Shown piece by piece: positions 63,301 through 64,000 of a stretch of 64,000 bases of DNA (its first letter is position 1; each line of letters starts with the position of its first letter). This DNA comes from Pseudomonadota bacterium (GTDB lineage: Bacteria > Pseudomonadota > Alphaproteobacteria > Rhizobiales > Beijerinckiaceae): NCBI GenBank assembly GCA_020161575.1, contig JAIUNR010000002.1:248001-312000 (forward strand), given 5' to 3'. The notes under the pieces were generated by a model. The model saw nothing but the letters and a program-made list of their open reading frames with translations, did no database searches and was not told where the DNA came from. The position numbers and the translations under genes were made by a program.

Positions 63301-64000
63301 ATGTCTGCTCCGCTCATGCTTCACGGCATCCATCACGTCACGGCGGTGACCGCCAATGCCCGCGCGAACCACCATTTCTACACCGGCGCGCTGGGCATGC
63401 GGCTGGTGAAGAAGACCGTCAATCAGGATGATGTTTCGGTCTACCACCTCTTTTACGCCGATGGCGAGGGAAGGCCGGGCACCGACCTCACCTTCTTCGA
63501 ATTCCCTACCCTGCCCGAGCGGCGCGGCACGCAGGCGGTGACCCGCACCATGCTGCGCGTGCGCGACGCTCAAAGCCTCGATTACTGGCAGAAGCGGTTT
63601 GCGGATCATCATGTGAAGCAGGAGGCGATCCTTGAAATCGATGGCCGCGCAAGCCTCCTGTTCGAGGATCACGAGGGGCAACGCCTCGCGCTCATCGCCG
63701 ATCCCGCCTCGTTGCCCGGCGCCCCCTGGGCCGGCACCGATATTCCGGCGGCACACCAGATCCTCGGTCTCGGCCCTGTCGAGATCAGCGTCGTCGATCT
63801 TGGTCCGACGGAACGTTTTGTAACGACGCTCTACGGCATGGCCCTCTCCCGCCACTACCAGCGACCGGACGGCACGACGATTGCCGTGTTCGAAATGGGA
63901 AATGGTGGCGCGGACAAGGAACTGCATATCGCGGTCGAGCCCCATTTGCGGCGTACCGGACCCGGCGCAGGCGGCGTGCATCACATCGCTTTTCGCACGC
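63301..64000 (+). CDS. VOC-family ring-cleaving dioxygenase (partial, cut by window end)
   Basis: At least 233 residues, continuing past the end. The N-terminus LHGIHHVTAVTANARANHHF with a first metal histidine (IHHV) and FYTGALGMRLVKKTVNQDD match MhqO/LinE-type extradiol dioxygenases of the vicinal oxygen chelate superfamily. A second VOC unit starts near ILGLGPVEISVVDLGPTERF, and GGVHHIAF (metal ligand) is at the window edge. Substrate unknown. It is divergent from the RNase D-like gene. Confidence 0.85.
   Translation, partial: MSAPLMLHGIHHVTAVTANARANHHFYTGALGMRLVKKTVNQDDVSVYHLFYADGEGRPGTDLTFFEFPTLPERRGTQAVTRTMLRVRDAQSLDYWQKRFADHHVKQEAILEIDGRASLLFEDHEGQRLALIADPASLPGAPWAGTDIPAAHQILGLGPVEISVVDLGPTERFVTTLYGMALSRHYQRPDGTTIAVFEMGNGGADKELHIAVEPHLRRTGPGAGGVHHIAFRT

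Noticed and set aside
1-64000. CRISPR arrays, tRNA/rRNA genes, insertion sequences, prophage or attachment sites
   Set aside because: Reading both strands I found no regularly spaced direct repeats, no tRNA-like T-loop/anticodon patterns, no transposase or integrase genes and no terminal inverted repeats.

Overview
This window is the chromosome of a high-GC alphaproteobacterium, most likely of the order Hyphomicrobiales (Rhizobiales). The pointers are gcrA divergent from an argD-argF-hslO block with apaG and the long dCTP deaminase beside it, an OlsB ornithine-lipid acyltransferase, a PmtA-like methyltransferase, and a membrane-bound ferritin (MbfA) with an Irr-type iron control element. Gene density is high, with many 1-13 bp overlaps. 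I saw no tRNA, rRNA, IS element, prophage or CRISPR array. The only gene-free stretch longer than 300 bp is 46681-47096 (argD/gcrA).

Layout. 1-5.8 kb (+): rsmI, yraN, gshB, glnD, grpE. 5.8-7.7 kb (-): a DUF1330 gene, dapB, an unlisted 52-residue membrane protein, gpmA. 7.8-13.6 kb: a secreted metallophosphatase with a Pho-box-like promoter, dinB, a second DUF1330 gene, pyrF, an FMN reductase, cysK, a PmtA-like methyltransferase. 13.7-17.3 kb (-): dnaK, an exported unknown protein, dnaJ. 17.5-25.1 kb: a TRIC-family membrane protein, an AraC-MGMT repair fusion, nth, uppP, a GST, queG, an SDR, olsB (with a Pho-box-like site). 25.1-31 kb: a hybrid histidine kinase, comM, a MATE exporter, mbfA.

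31-34.6 kb is accessory: a YqcI/YcgG (GntA-like) protein, a cupin and an APC permease form one operon facing an Lrp/AsnC regulator. 34.6-40.8 kb is a nickel/peptide-type ABC importer (one protein carries both ATPase domains) next to a COG0523 GTPase whose promoter overlaps a Zur-box-like palindrome. Next comes a one-domain voltage-gated channel with an unusual TFDDWSG filter, then dcd, apaG, hslO, argF, argD and gcrA.

47.6-56.7 kb (-) is the phosphate block: a YbhN/UPF0104 membrane protein, phoR, pstS, pstC, pstA, pstB, phoU, phoB. Pho-box-like sites precede pstS, olsB and the metallophosphatase, so sensing, uptake, phosphate scavenging and phosphorus-free lipid synthesis may be one regulon. 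56.8-60.1 kb is a sulfur module: a YeeE/YedE (TsuA-like) permease, a BigR/SqrR-type repressor and a periplasmic thioredoxin, facing a CcdA-like electron carrier and a second thioredoxin. 60-63.1 kb (-) holds an RNase D-like exonuclease with lptC, lptA and lptB. The window ends inside a VOC dioxygenase gene.
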